Positions 1 through 5,531 of a stretch of 6,829 nt of DNA are shown here, one piece after another. Each line of letters opens with the position of its first letter. Positions within the stretch are counted from its first letter, which is position 1. Both the position numbers and the translations under genes were made by a program. The DNA comes from Oscillospiraceae bacterium (GTDB lineage: Bacteria > Bacillota > Clostridia > Oscillospirales > Acutalibacteraceae). The notes under the pieces were generated by a model. The model searched no databases. It was not told the origin of the DNA and saw nothing but the letters and a program-made list of their open reading frames with translations. Where the stretch lies: NCBI GenBank assembly GCA_019422905.1, contig JAHZCM010000109.1, forward strand, positions 1 to 6,829, written 5' to 3'.

Positions 1-278
1 GTTCCGCTGACGCTGTCCAAACTGCGCAGTCCGGCGAGAATGGCCTGCATATCCGCAGAGGTCAGCAGCGTGCGGTCTATCCGATAGCCCTCCATGATGG
101 AGATACCGCCGTTTGCCCCCTGCTCTGTCACAATCGGAATGCCCGCTCTGCTGAGGCTTTCCAGATCGCGGCTGATGGTGCGGCGCGATACCTCGAACCG
201 CTGCGCAAGATACGGAGCCGTCACCTTTCCTTTTTGCAGCAGAATGGCCAAAATGCCGATCAAGCGGTCAATTTTCAC
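1..278 (-). CDS. HTH-type (YafY/WYL-family) transcriptional regulator, N-terminal part
   Basis: Only the first 92 codons are visible; the gene runs off the left edge of the window. The protein begins VKIDRLIGILAILLQKGKVT. Residues about 1-55 form an HTH_11/DeoR-like winged helix, with the recognition helix at about 31-42 (SRRTISRDLESL). Next comes the AGIPI...GGI segment (wing) typical of regulators that carry a C-terminal WYL ligand-sensing domain. The WYL domain itself would lie outside the window and is inferred. I chose the GTG at 278-276 because an AAGGGGGG ribosome binding site sits about 8 nt upstream and family members begin with M-K-I-D-R-L. It is the last gene of the minus-strand run and lies just behind a strong terminator, so it may be expressed separately or by read-through. 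The family usually regulates a neighbouring gene in response to a small ligand or nucleic acid; the target here is unknown. A plain DeoR-type repressor is less likely. Confidence 0.85.
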   Translation of the reverse strand, partial: MKIDRLIGILAILLQKGKVTAPYLAQRFEVSRRTISRDLESLSRAGIPIVTEQGANGGISIMEGYRIDRTLLTSADMQAILAGLRSLDSVSG

Positions 279-296
279 AGCGTTCCCCCCTTTTTG

Positions 297-333
297 CAAA
301 AGAGCGGGACAGCGGATTGCTCCGCCGTCCCGC
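297..333 (-). terminator. Strong Rho-independent terminator after the acetyltransferase gene
   Basis: On the minus-strand transcript, bases 333-322 pair with 315-304 in a 12-bp GC-rich stem with a 6-nt loop (321-316). The tail is UCUUUUGC. The single non-Watson-Crick position (326/311) is a G-U wobble in minus-strand RNA but an A/C mismatch in plus-strand RNA, so the structure is oriented for minus-strand transcription. It starts about 10 nt after the acetyltransferase stop codon and probably ends most transcripts of the upstream genes. Confidence 0.85.
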
Positions 334-342
334 CGCACGATC

Positions 343-1581
343 TCAGTACAGATCCATCATATAGCACTTCTTCGCATAGAACACGCCGCTGAGCGGAGCA
401 TCCGCACGGTGCACCGTCACCTCGGGCATCCACGCAATCTCCTGCGTGTCGCGCGTGCCGCAGATCAGCGCGGAAAAGGCGTTGATCGTCATGGATACAT
501 CCGGCGTCTCCGCCGTTTTTTCCACATGATTCGCGCGCCCCGGCACAAAGCACAGTTTCCACACGCCGTTGTTTTCCGGGATAATTCCGTCCGCAACCTC
601 CACGTTCACGGTTCCCTCGCCGCGGCACCGGCAGTTTTCCAGCACACGCTGGACGTTGACGACGCGCGCCATACCGTTCCAAAACACACGGCATGCCGCG
701 CTGTTGTTCTCGCCGACAAACGAGGTCAGCGAGATATCCCTGTGCGCCGCGAAACGAATCGCATCGTAATCCGAAGAAAAGGCCGATTTCGCAAAGAACA
801 GCAGCGCTTCCAGCGCTTCCGCATCGCAGAACAGGAACCCGTTTTCATTCTGCGCGCCAAACATGTGGTTGCAGTCCAGCACCGTGCCGTCCGGCGTATC
901 AACCTTGTGGGAAATCATCAGGCCGCGCGGCTCACCCGCATCATTGCGCCACAGATAGACGTAGCGCTGCTGCCCCAGCGGATTCCCTTTTTCAAGGCCC
1001 GCGTCGTAGCTGTCGCGAACCGCCGAGAGGTTGCAGTCCGCAAAGCAGACGTTGTACACCTCGAGCAGCGGCGTCAGATCGTCGCCCGGAAAGAGCTGTT
1101 CCACCCTGCCGCCGACGTCCCGCGGGCGGATATCGCTGAGCTTCAGCGTCCATTCGCGGGCTTCCGCGCCCACCTCATAGCCGAACTTGCGGTAATACTG
1201 CGTGCTGAACGGATACAGATGTGAAAACGTGAAGCCCCGCTCATACATGTCGCGCAGCGACGCCGTGATGCTCGCGCGGATCGCGCCCTTGCGGCGATAC
1301 GGCGGCAGCGTCGAAACGCCGCCCACGCCGCCGAGCTTGTATTCCCCGCCGTCGAATCGGCAGATATATTCCCGGCTGTTCACGCAGCCGTACAGGATTT
1401 TCTCATCGTCTGAAAGCGAGCCGAAGCAGCGGTTTCTCGCCTGCTGGATCAGCTCCTCCGGCGTTTTTTCGCGCGCCGCTTCCGCCTTGGCCTTTTCGAG
1501 GTCGAAATCCCCCTCGAAGGCAACGGCCATCACTTGGTTCCAGCGCCAGCTTTCCTCCGGCCTTAAAAGCCTTGTGATCAT
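343..1581 (-). CDS. Eis-like GNAT family N-acetyltransferase
   Basis: A 412-residue protein with the length and layout of the Eis family: two GNAT folds followed by an SCP2-like C-terminal domain. The first GNAT domain (about 1-145) carries the acetyl-CoA pyrophosphate loop in VSTLPPYRRKGAI (89-101). It is followed by FSTQYYRKFGYE (125-136), where Tyr130 aligns with the proposed general-acid tyrosine of mycobacterial Eis (Tyr126). A second, degenerate GNAT domain spans about 150-290. The SCP2-like part begins near ARVVNVQRVLE (305-315). The chain ends in aromatic Tyr412; in Eis the C-terminal carboxylate takes part in catalysis. Known members acetylate amines, including lysine side chains and aminoglycosides, in the cytoplasm. 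The substrate here cannot be read from sequence. The start at 1581 follows a GGGAGGA site 5 nt upstream; a longer frame up to 1692 would overlap the preceding gene and lacks family sequence. Resistance activity is not implied. Confidence 0.88.
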   Translation of the reverse strand: MITRLLRPEESWRWNQVMAVAFEGDFDLEKAKAEAAREKTPEELIQQARNRCFGSLSDDEKILYGCVNSREYICRFDGGEYKLGGVGGVSTLPPYRRKGAIRASITASLRDMYERGFTFSHLYPFSTQYYRKFGYEVGAEAREWTLKLSDIRPRDVGGRVEQLFPGDDLTPLLEVYNVCFADCNLSAVRDSYDAGLEKGNPLGQQRYVYLWRNDAGEPRGLMISHKVDTPDGTVLDCNHMFGAQNENGFLFCDAEALEALLFFAKSAFSSDYDAIRFAAHRDISLTSFVGENNSAACRVFWNGMARVVNVQRVLENCRCRGEGTVNVEVADGIIPENNGVWKLCFVPGRANHVEKTAETPDVSMTINAFSALICGTRDTQEIAWMPEVTVHRADAPLSGVFYAKKCYMMDLY

Positions 1582-1611
1582 TTTGTCCTCCCAAAATAAT
1601 TTTTCCGATCC

Positions 1612-1658
1612 GCCGGGCGCTTCACCCGGCAGGCACCGTTTATATCCCGCAGCGCGGG
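1612..1658 (-). other. Two small hairpins in the leader of the acetyltransferase gene
   Basis: The 91-bp gap between the coiled-coil gene and the acetyltransferase start holds two short GC-rich inverted repeats. One is CCCGC/GCGGG at 1646-1658 with a 3-nt loop, and the other is GCCGGG/CCCGGC at 1612-1630 with a 7-nt loop. Neither is directly followed by a U-run on the minus strand, so they do not look like intrinsic terminators. They could affect mRNA stability or be incidental in GC-rich sequence. No convincing promoter is visible in the gap. Confidence 0.35.
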
Positions 1659-1672
1659 CCGCCCCGCCGCCG

Positions 1673-2614
1673 TCAGCCGAGCACGAGCGCATCCAGCTCC
1701 CCGCGCAGCCGCAGGGCTGTGCGCTCTGTCTCGTTCAGCATGATACCGAGACGGCTCAGCGCCTGCTGAACCTGCTGCTGCACCTGCCGCACCTGTTCCT
1801 TGGAGCGGCCCACGCGGTCGAGCACCACCCATGCCGAAATGAGGTCGTCGAAGAAAAAGTCCGCAAAGCGCAGGAAGCCGTCCACGCGCACCTGCATATC
1901 GGCGAACACCTTGACATCCGAAAGCTCAGCGGTAAACCGGCGGAGCTGCACCTGCAGCAGCTCGATTTGCTCCTGCGCATTGTCGATCCGGTCGTGCTTG
2001 ATCAGGTCGCTCACAAGCCCGCCGCCGACCAAGTCCCACGTGCCCCAGCTTTCCGCGCTGTTCAGGCTGCTGAGAATCGCATCCGCAATACTCTGCGCCC
2101 GACGGCCGGCCCGTATGGCTTCTTCCACCTCGCGCTTCATGCGCATGCAGGCGGCAAGCTCATTTTCAAGCCGCTCGATGCGCTCCGCGTCCGCGCCGCC
2201 CGCTTCGCGGACCGCCTGCTTTTTCTGCTCGAGCGTTTCCGCGTAGCGGCGCTCACAGCCGGAGACCTCGCACAGCTCCGTCTCCGTGCGGCGCAGGTCC
2301 TCCCGGACGCTCTCGAGCTCGCGTACCGCCGTGTCATGCCGCACTGCAGCCTCATACGCCTCGCGCTCCTCGATCGCGAGCTTTCCGGCCTTCTGCCCCG
2401 TCACCGCATAAAAGAGCGCGGCAAGGCTCCGGCGGTTCAGCCGGTCAACATCGGCCTGCTCCGCATAGAGGCGGCTGCGCAGGGCGCGCTCCTTTTCCTC
2501 GAGTGGTGCAAGCTGCTTCTTCAGACTGCGCCTACGCGCCTCAAGCTGGTTTTTCCGCGCCATCTGATCCTGTAGAAGCCGGAGCTGCCGGTCAAATTCT
2601 TCCATCGCGTTCAT
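1673..2614 (-). CDS. Hypothetical coiled-coil protein with a Gly-rich centre
   Basis: I cannot assign a function to this 313-residue protein. It is almost entirely helical and rich in Glu, Arg, Gln and Leu. Residues about 4-60 and 95-175 look like coiled coil. Between them is a more hydrophobic stretch, SLAALFYAVTGQKAGKLA (63-80). The centre, SWGTWDLVGGGLVSDLIKHD (189-208), is Trp- and Gly-rich and interrupts the helices. A second helical region follows (211-313), containing the aromatic cluster FLRFADFFFDDL (247-258) and a Gln-rich coiled coil (273-285). There is no signal peptide or clear transmembrane helix, so it is probably cytoplasmic or peripherally attached. The start at 2614 is preceded by AAGGGAGA about 7 nt upstream; the Met at codon 4 would sit too far from that site. 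It lies 63 bp after murF and 91 bp before the acetyltransferase gene in the same direction. It could be a scaffold or envelope-associated protein, which is a guess from context only. Confidence 0.8.
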   Translation of the reverse strand: MNAMEEFDRQLRLLQDQMARKNQLEARRRSLKKQLAPLEEKERALRSRLYAEQADVDRLNRRSLAALFYAVTGQKAGKLAIEEREAYEAAVRHDTAVRELESVREDLRRTETELCEVSGCERRYAETLEQKKQAVREAGGADAERIERLENELAACMRMKREVEEAIRAGRRAQSIADAILSSLNSAESWGTWDLVGGGLVSDLIKHDRIDNAQEQIELLQVQLRRFTAELSDVKVFADMQVRVDGFLRFADFFFDDLISAWVVLDRVGRSKEQVRQVQQQVQQALSRLGIMLNETERTALRLRGELDALVLG

Positions 2615-2636
2615 TTTCGCTCTCCCTTATTCCCTG

Positions 2637-2655
2637 CACCGCTCCCTCTGCGGTG
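2637..2655. other. Small hairpin between murF and the coiled-coil gene
   Basis: CACCGC (2637-2642) and GCGGTG (2650-2655) form a 6-bp stem with a 7-nt loop. The adjacent T-run (2657-2660) lies on the plus-strand side, where no gene needs terminating. On the minus-strand transcript no U-run follows the stem, so this is unlikely to stop the operon transcript. Confidence 0.3.
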
Positions 2656-2677
2656 GTTTTGCTTTCCCGTATCCGGC

Positions 2678-4030
2678 TCAGCCGACGGAAAGCGCCCGGA
2701 TGATTTCATCCGTATGCATGCTGCGTGAGCCCTTGCAGAGCACCGCGTCGCCCGGCTGTATCCGTTCCTTCAGGAACGCCGATGCCTCCGCATTGGAAGC
2801 GAACCATACGCCGTTGCCGGTATTTCCAAATCCCTCGACAATGTGCTTCGAAAGCGGGCCTACACCAACTACACAGTCCACGCCGCACGCCGCCGCAAGC
2901 GCGCCGGTTTCCCTGTGCCCCTGCACGGCGTAGTCACCGAGCTCCAGCATGTCGGCGAGCACCGCGTATTTTTTACCCGCTGTTTTCAGATCGGCAAGGA
3001 TTTTCAGCGCCGCGCGCATCGAATCCGGACTGGCATTGTAGGTATCGTCGATCAGCGTCACGCCGCGCGCCTCCCGGATCTGCTGGCGCATCGCCGGCGG
3101 CTCGTACTGCGCGACGGCGCGCGCAGCCTTTTCGAGCGGCACGCCGACCGCGTCCGCGACCGCAAGCGCCGCCAGCGCGTTGCGCACGTTGTGCTCGCCC
3201 GCCGCAGGCACATAGACGCGCGTCTCCCGCCCGCCGTGCAGGCAGGTAAACCGCGTGCCGTACACGTCCGCATTCAGCTCAACTGCCCGCCAGTCGCAGG
3301 ACTCGCACAAGCCGAAGCGCACGATGCTTCTTTTCGGCGTGCTTTTGAGCGTCGAGAGCAGATCGTCGTCGCCGTTCACGAACACCGTGCCGCCTGCCGG
3401 CAGATAATCGGCGATACGGAGCTTTTCCGCCATGATATTTTCACGCGTCTTCATAAATTCGATATGCGACACGCCGATATTCGTCATTACCGCAAGCGTC
3501 GGTTTTGCAACCTTCGCAATCTGCGCCATCTCGCCGGGCATGCTCACGCCCATTTCGACAACGGCGGCCTCATCCTCCGGCTCCATGCGCAGGACGGTCA
3601 GCGGCAGGCCGATCTGGCTGTTTGCGTTGCCCGCGGTTTTCATCGTCCTTAGGCCCGCCGAAACCGCGAGCGCGACCATTTCCTTCGTCGTCGTCTTGCC
3701 GACGCTGCCCGTAATGCCGATCACCGGAATCGAAAACCGCTCCCGGTAGCGTTCCGCAACCGCCTGCAGCGCGGCGCGGGTATTCTCCACATAGACGACC
3801 GGCCCTGCCGGGTTTTCGAGCGGCGTTTCGGAAAATGTCGCTGCCGCGCCCGCTGCGAAAACCTGCGGAATAAAACGGTGCGCGTCTGTGTTCTCGCCGC
3901 GGATCGGGACAAACATCATCCCCGGCTGCGTTTGGCGGCTGTCGGTATAAAAGGCAGTGACCTGCGCGCTGCCGTCCCCCTCCAGACGGCCGCCGCAGAG
4001 CGCAGCGATCTCCCTGACTGTCAGATTCAT
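2678..4030 (-). CDS. murF: UDP-N-acetylmuramoyl-tripeptide--D-alanyl-D-alanine ligase MurF
   Basis: Cytoplasmic ATP-dependent ligase that adds D-Ala-D-Ala to UDP-MurNAc-tripeptide, the last step of stem-peptide assembly. At 450 residues it has full family length. The N-terminal substrate-binding domain (about 1-100) includes TDSR (29-32). The central ATPase domain has the P-loop TGSVGKTTTKEM (107-118), with Val110 where many homologues have Ser, then NANSQIGLPLT (135-145) and EMGVSMPGEM (159-168). MTNIGVSHIEFM (182-193) and the conserved lysine region AEKLRI (201-206) follow. The C-terminal domain carries HNVRNALAAL (280-289), DDTYNASPDSM (328-338) and KGSRSMHTDEII (433-444). All key motifs look intact. 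The ATG at 4030 is preceded by AAGGGAT about 9 nt upstream. An upstream in-frame Met at 4174 would overlap pepC and add unrelated sequence. The gene lies 107 bp behind pepC, with murE further upstream on the same strand. Confidence 0.96.
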   Translation of the reverse strand: MNLTVREIAALCGGRLEGDGSAQVTAFYTDSRQTQPGMMFVPIRGENTDAHRFIPQVFAAGAAATFSETPLENPAGPVVYVENTRAALQAVAERYRERFSIPVIGITGSVGKTTTKEMVALAVSAGLRTMKTAGNANSQIGLPLTVLRMEPEDEAAVVEMGVSMPGEMAQIAKVAKPTLAVMTNIGVSHIEFMKTRENIMAEKLRIADYLPAGGTVFVNGDDDLLSTLKSTPKRSIVRFGLCESCDWRAVELNADVYGTRFTCLHGGRETRVYVPAAGEHNVRNALAALAVADAVGVPLEKAARAVAQYEPPAMRQQIREARGVTLIDDTYNASPDSMRAALKILADLKTAGKKYAVLADMLELGDYAVQGHRETGALAAACGVDCVVGVGPLSKHIVEGFGNTGNGVWFASNAEASAFLKERIQPGDAVLCKGSRSMHTDEIIRALSVG

Positions 4031-4090
4031 TTTGTGTGATCCCTTACCTTTCTGCGCGGCGCATGTTTTTCTCCCACATTTTGCAGAACA

Positions 4091-4111
4091 CCGGCCCATA
4101 TCTGCGGCCGG
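4091..4111 (-). other. Hairpin in the murF leader
   Basis: CCGGCC (4091-4096) and GGCCGG (4106-4111) form a 6-bp GC stem with a 9-nt loop in the 107-bp gap between pepC and murF. No U-run follows on the minus strand. The rest of the gap holds a seven-T run (minus strand, complement of 4130-4136) just after the pepC stop, and the murF ribosome binding site. I see no convincing promoter or riboswitch. Confidence 0.35.
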
Positions 4112-4137
4112 AAAGCAGCGGCGCAAGATAAAAAAAG

Positions 4138-5481
4138 TTATCGGAGCTGCGCAAGGGAGCCCATCGGGTCCCACGGCTCCAGCGTAACCGGCGCCTGCTC
4201 AAAGGCGGTGCGCTGCGCGTCGGTCAGATACTTTTTGTGGACGACGACCTGATACATATACTCGTCAAACCACGCGTCACTCATGACGTAATAGCCATCG
4301 TTTCCGGCGTCCTTGCCCCAGCTGTTTTCAACGCGCCAGCGGTTCGGTCTGCCGTTCTCATCGAGATTTACGCCCTGGAACACCATGGCGTGGGTCATCA
4401 GGCTCTGGCCGTATTCCAGACGCTGCGCCTTGTTCATCGTAAATTTCGTGTTGAACAGCGTCTCGATATCCAGCGCCTCCAAATCCAGCACGCCGCCGTC
4501 GCGCACGCTGCGCTTACCCACGTCGCAGCCGAACCAAACCGGCTCGCCGTCCCGCATCTGCGCGATCGCCGCAGCCTTCAGCTCGTCGATGGGCAGGTTC
4601 AGGTATTTGACCGGGCAGCCCTCCAGGACGTTGCCGAGGAACGCCACCGTATAGGTTTTGCCGTAGGGCTTGTCGGCGGTCGGCGCATTGATCAGGCTTA
4701 TGTACTGGCTCAGATCCATATCCACATATTTTTTGAAGAACTCCTGCGGGGTAATGCCGAGATCGCGCACAAAGCCGTTCTCCTCTGTCGCGGCCTCAAA
4801 ATCAAAGGTTCTGGGCGGCTTGCCAAGGCTGATACAGAGCATGTTGTAGATCGTGCGCATCATCTCTTCCTTCTGCGCGCGCAGCGCTTCCACGGACGCG
4901 CCGTTTTTATACGCGGTGCGGAGCGTGCAGGCAAATTCGCGGAGCTTCTCGGTCATATAGCCGACGAGCTCGCGTGTCGCAGACGACGCGGCGGTTTCCG
5001 GCATGACCTCCTTCGGCACAACGCCGTATTTCTCAATCAGGTTGGCAAACATATCCCACTGGCCGCCGTCGCCCAGCGGGCCGGAGAGCAGATATGCGAT
5101 CAGACGGCCCTCCGTCGGCTCGTCAAGCGTGTTCAGGATGCTCTCCAGAAAGTAGTTGCTTTTTTCGAGCTTATCGAAAAACAGCGTGTAGTTCTGGGAA
5201 AGCTCAAAGGTTTTTAGGCCCAGCTTTTTCATGACGCGGAAGCGCATGGTATTGAGCGCCGCAAACATCCAGCAGCGGCCGCTCTGCTTCTGGTTCGTGA
5301 TCTCGCCCTGCTCGAGCGAAATGCTGAACGTATGGCGCATATCGCGCGGGTTCTCCACGCGCAGCGCGGCGTTGTTCACGCCGTTCTTCGTGACGGCATT
5401 CATGGCGACGCGGTTGGCGCGGTCGCTGTCGAAAGCCTCCTCAAAGGCTTCCAGATTTGCAAACGTGATTTCCTTATTCAT
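4138..5481 (-). CDS. pepC: Aminopeptidase C (bleomycin hydrolase family, peptidase C1B)
   Basis: Papain-fold cytoplasmic cysteine aminopeptidase of 447 residues, the usual length for PepC, which in known members forms a hexameric barrel with active sites facing inward. It removes N-terminal amino acids from peptides. The catalytic set is intact: oxyanion Gln64 and nucleophile Cys70 in NQKQSGRCWMFAALN (63-77), His364 in MTHAMVFQGV (362-371), and Asn386 in RVENSWGKDAGNDGYYVMSD (383-402). The family C-terminal signature EPWDPMGSLA (435-444) is present but continues three residues further (QLR). In homologues the C-terminus lies in the active-site cleft and sets aminopeptidase specificity. No signal peptide is visible. 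The ATG at 5481 follows a GGGAGGA site about 9 nt upstream. The gene sits between murE (50 bp upstream) and murF (107 bp downstream), an unusual insertion in a murein gene pair. The symbol is by family resemblance; no other family fits. Confidence 0.95.
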   Translation of the reverse strand: MNKEITFANLEAFEEAFDSDRANRVAMNAVTKNGVNNAALRVENPRDMRHTFSISLEQGEITNQKQSGRCWMFAALNTMRFRVMKKLGLKTFELSQNYTLFFDKLEKSNYFLESILNTLDEPTEGRLIAYLLSGPLGDGGQWDMFANLIEKYGVVPKEVMPETAASSATRELVGYMTEKLREFACTLRTAYKNGASVEALRAQKEEMMRTIYNMLCISLGKPPRTFDFEAATEENGFVRDLGITPQEFFKKYVDMDLSQYISLINAPTADKPYGKTYTVAFLGNVLEGCPVKYLNLPIDELKAAAIAQMRDGEPVWFGCDVGKRSVRDGGVLDLEALDIETLFNTKFTMNKAQRLEYGQSLMTHAMVFQGVNLDENGRPNRWRVENSWGKDAGNDGYYVMSDAWFDEYMYQVVVHKKYLTDAQRTAFEQAPVTLEPWDPMGSLAQLR

Positions 5482-5508
5482 TGTAAACCATCCTCCCGTG
5501 GCTGCAAA

Positions 5509-5526
5509 CCGCCGGAAAACCGGCGG
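5509..5526 (-). terminator. Weak terminator-like or attenuator hairpin between murE and pepC
   Basis: On the minus-strand transcript a perfect 7-bp stem (CCGCCGG/CCGGCGG) with a UUUU loop begins 5 nt after the murE stop. It is followed by only UUUGCAG. The U-tract is short, so termination is probably partial at best. The structure could lower expression of the downstream genes relative to murE or stabilise the murE mRNA 3' end. It ends about 27 nt before the pepC start, just upstream of its ribosome binding site. Confidence 0.5.
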
Positions 5527-5531
5527 CGTTC

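Noticed and set aside
94..1224. Long plus-strand open frame opposite the acetyltransferase gene
   Set aside because: It is rich in Arg, His and Ala, has no recognisable domain, and lies antisense to a well-supported gene. It is a by-product of GC-rich codon use.
1582..1692. Upstream in-frame extension of the acetyltransferase
   Set aside because: It overlaps the end of the coiled-coil gene and has no family similarity. The ATG at 1581 has a strong ribosome binding site.
1202..2575. Long plus-strand open frame (457 codons) opposite the coiled-coil gene and the 5' part of the acetyltransferase gene
   Set aside because: Composition is shadow-like, no domain is recognised, and it crosses two well-supported minus-strand genes with good ribosome binding sites.
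2843..3652. Plus-strand open frame inside murF
   Set aside because: Fully antisense to intact MurF motifs; His/Arg-rich sequence without family features.
4130..4140. Seven-T run on the minus strand just after the pepC stop, considered as a terminator
   Set aside because: I found no stable stem directly before the T-run, so it does not form a typical intrinsic terminator.
4031..4174. Upstream in-frame extension of murF
   Set aside because: It would overlap the 3' end of pepC and add sequence unrelated to MurF. The ATG at 4030 has a good ribosome binding site and matches the family N-terminus.
4237..5217. Plus-strand open frame inside pepC
   Set aside because: Fully antisense to an intact peptidase and without recognisable domains.
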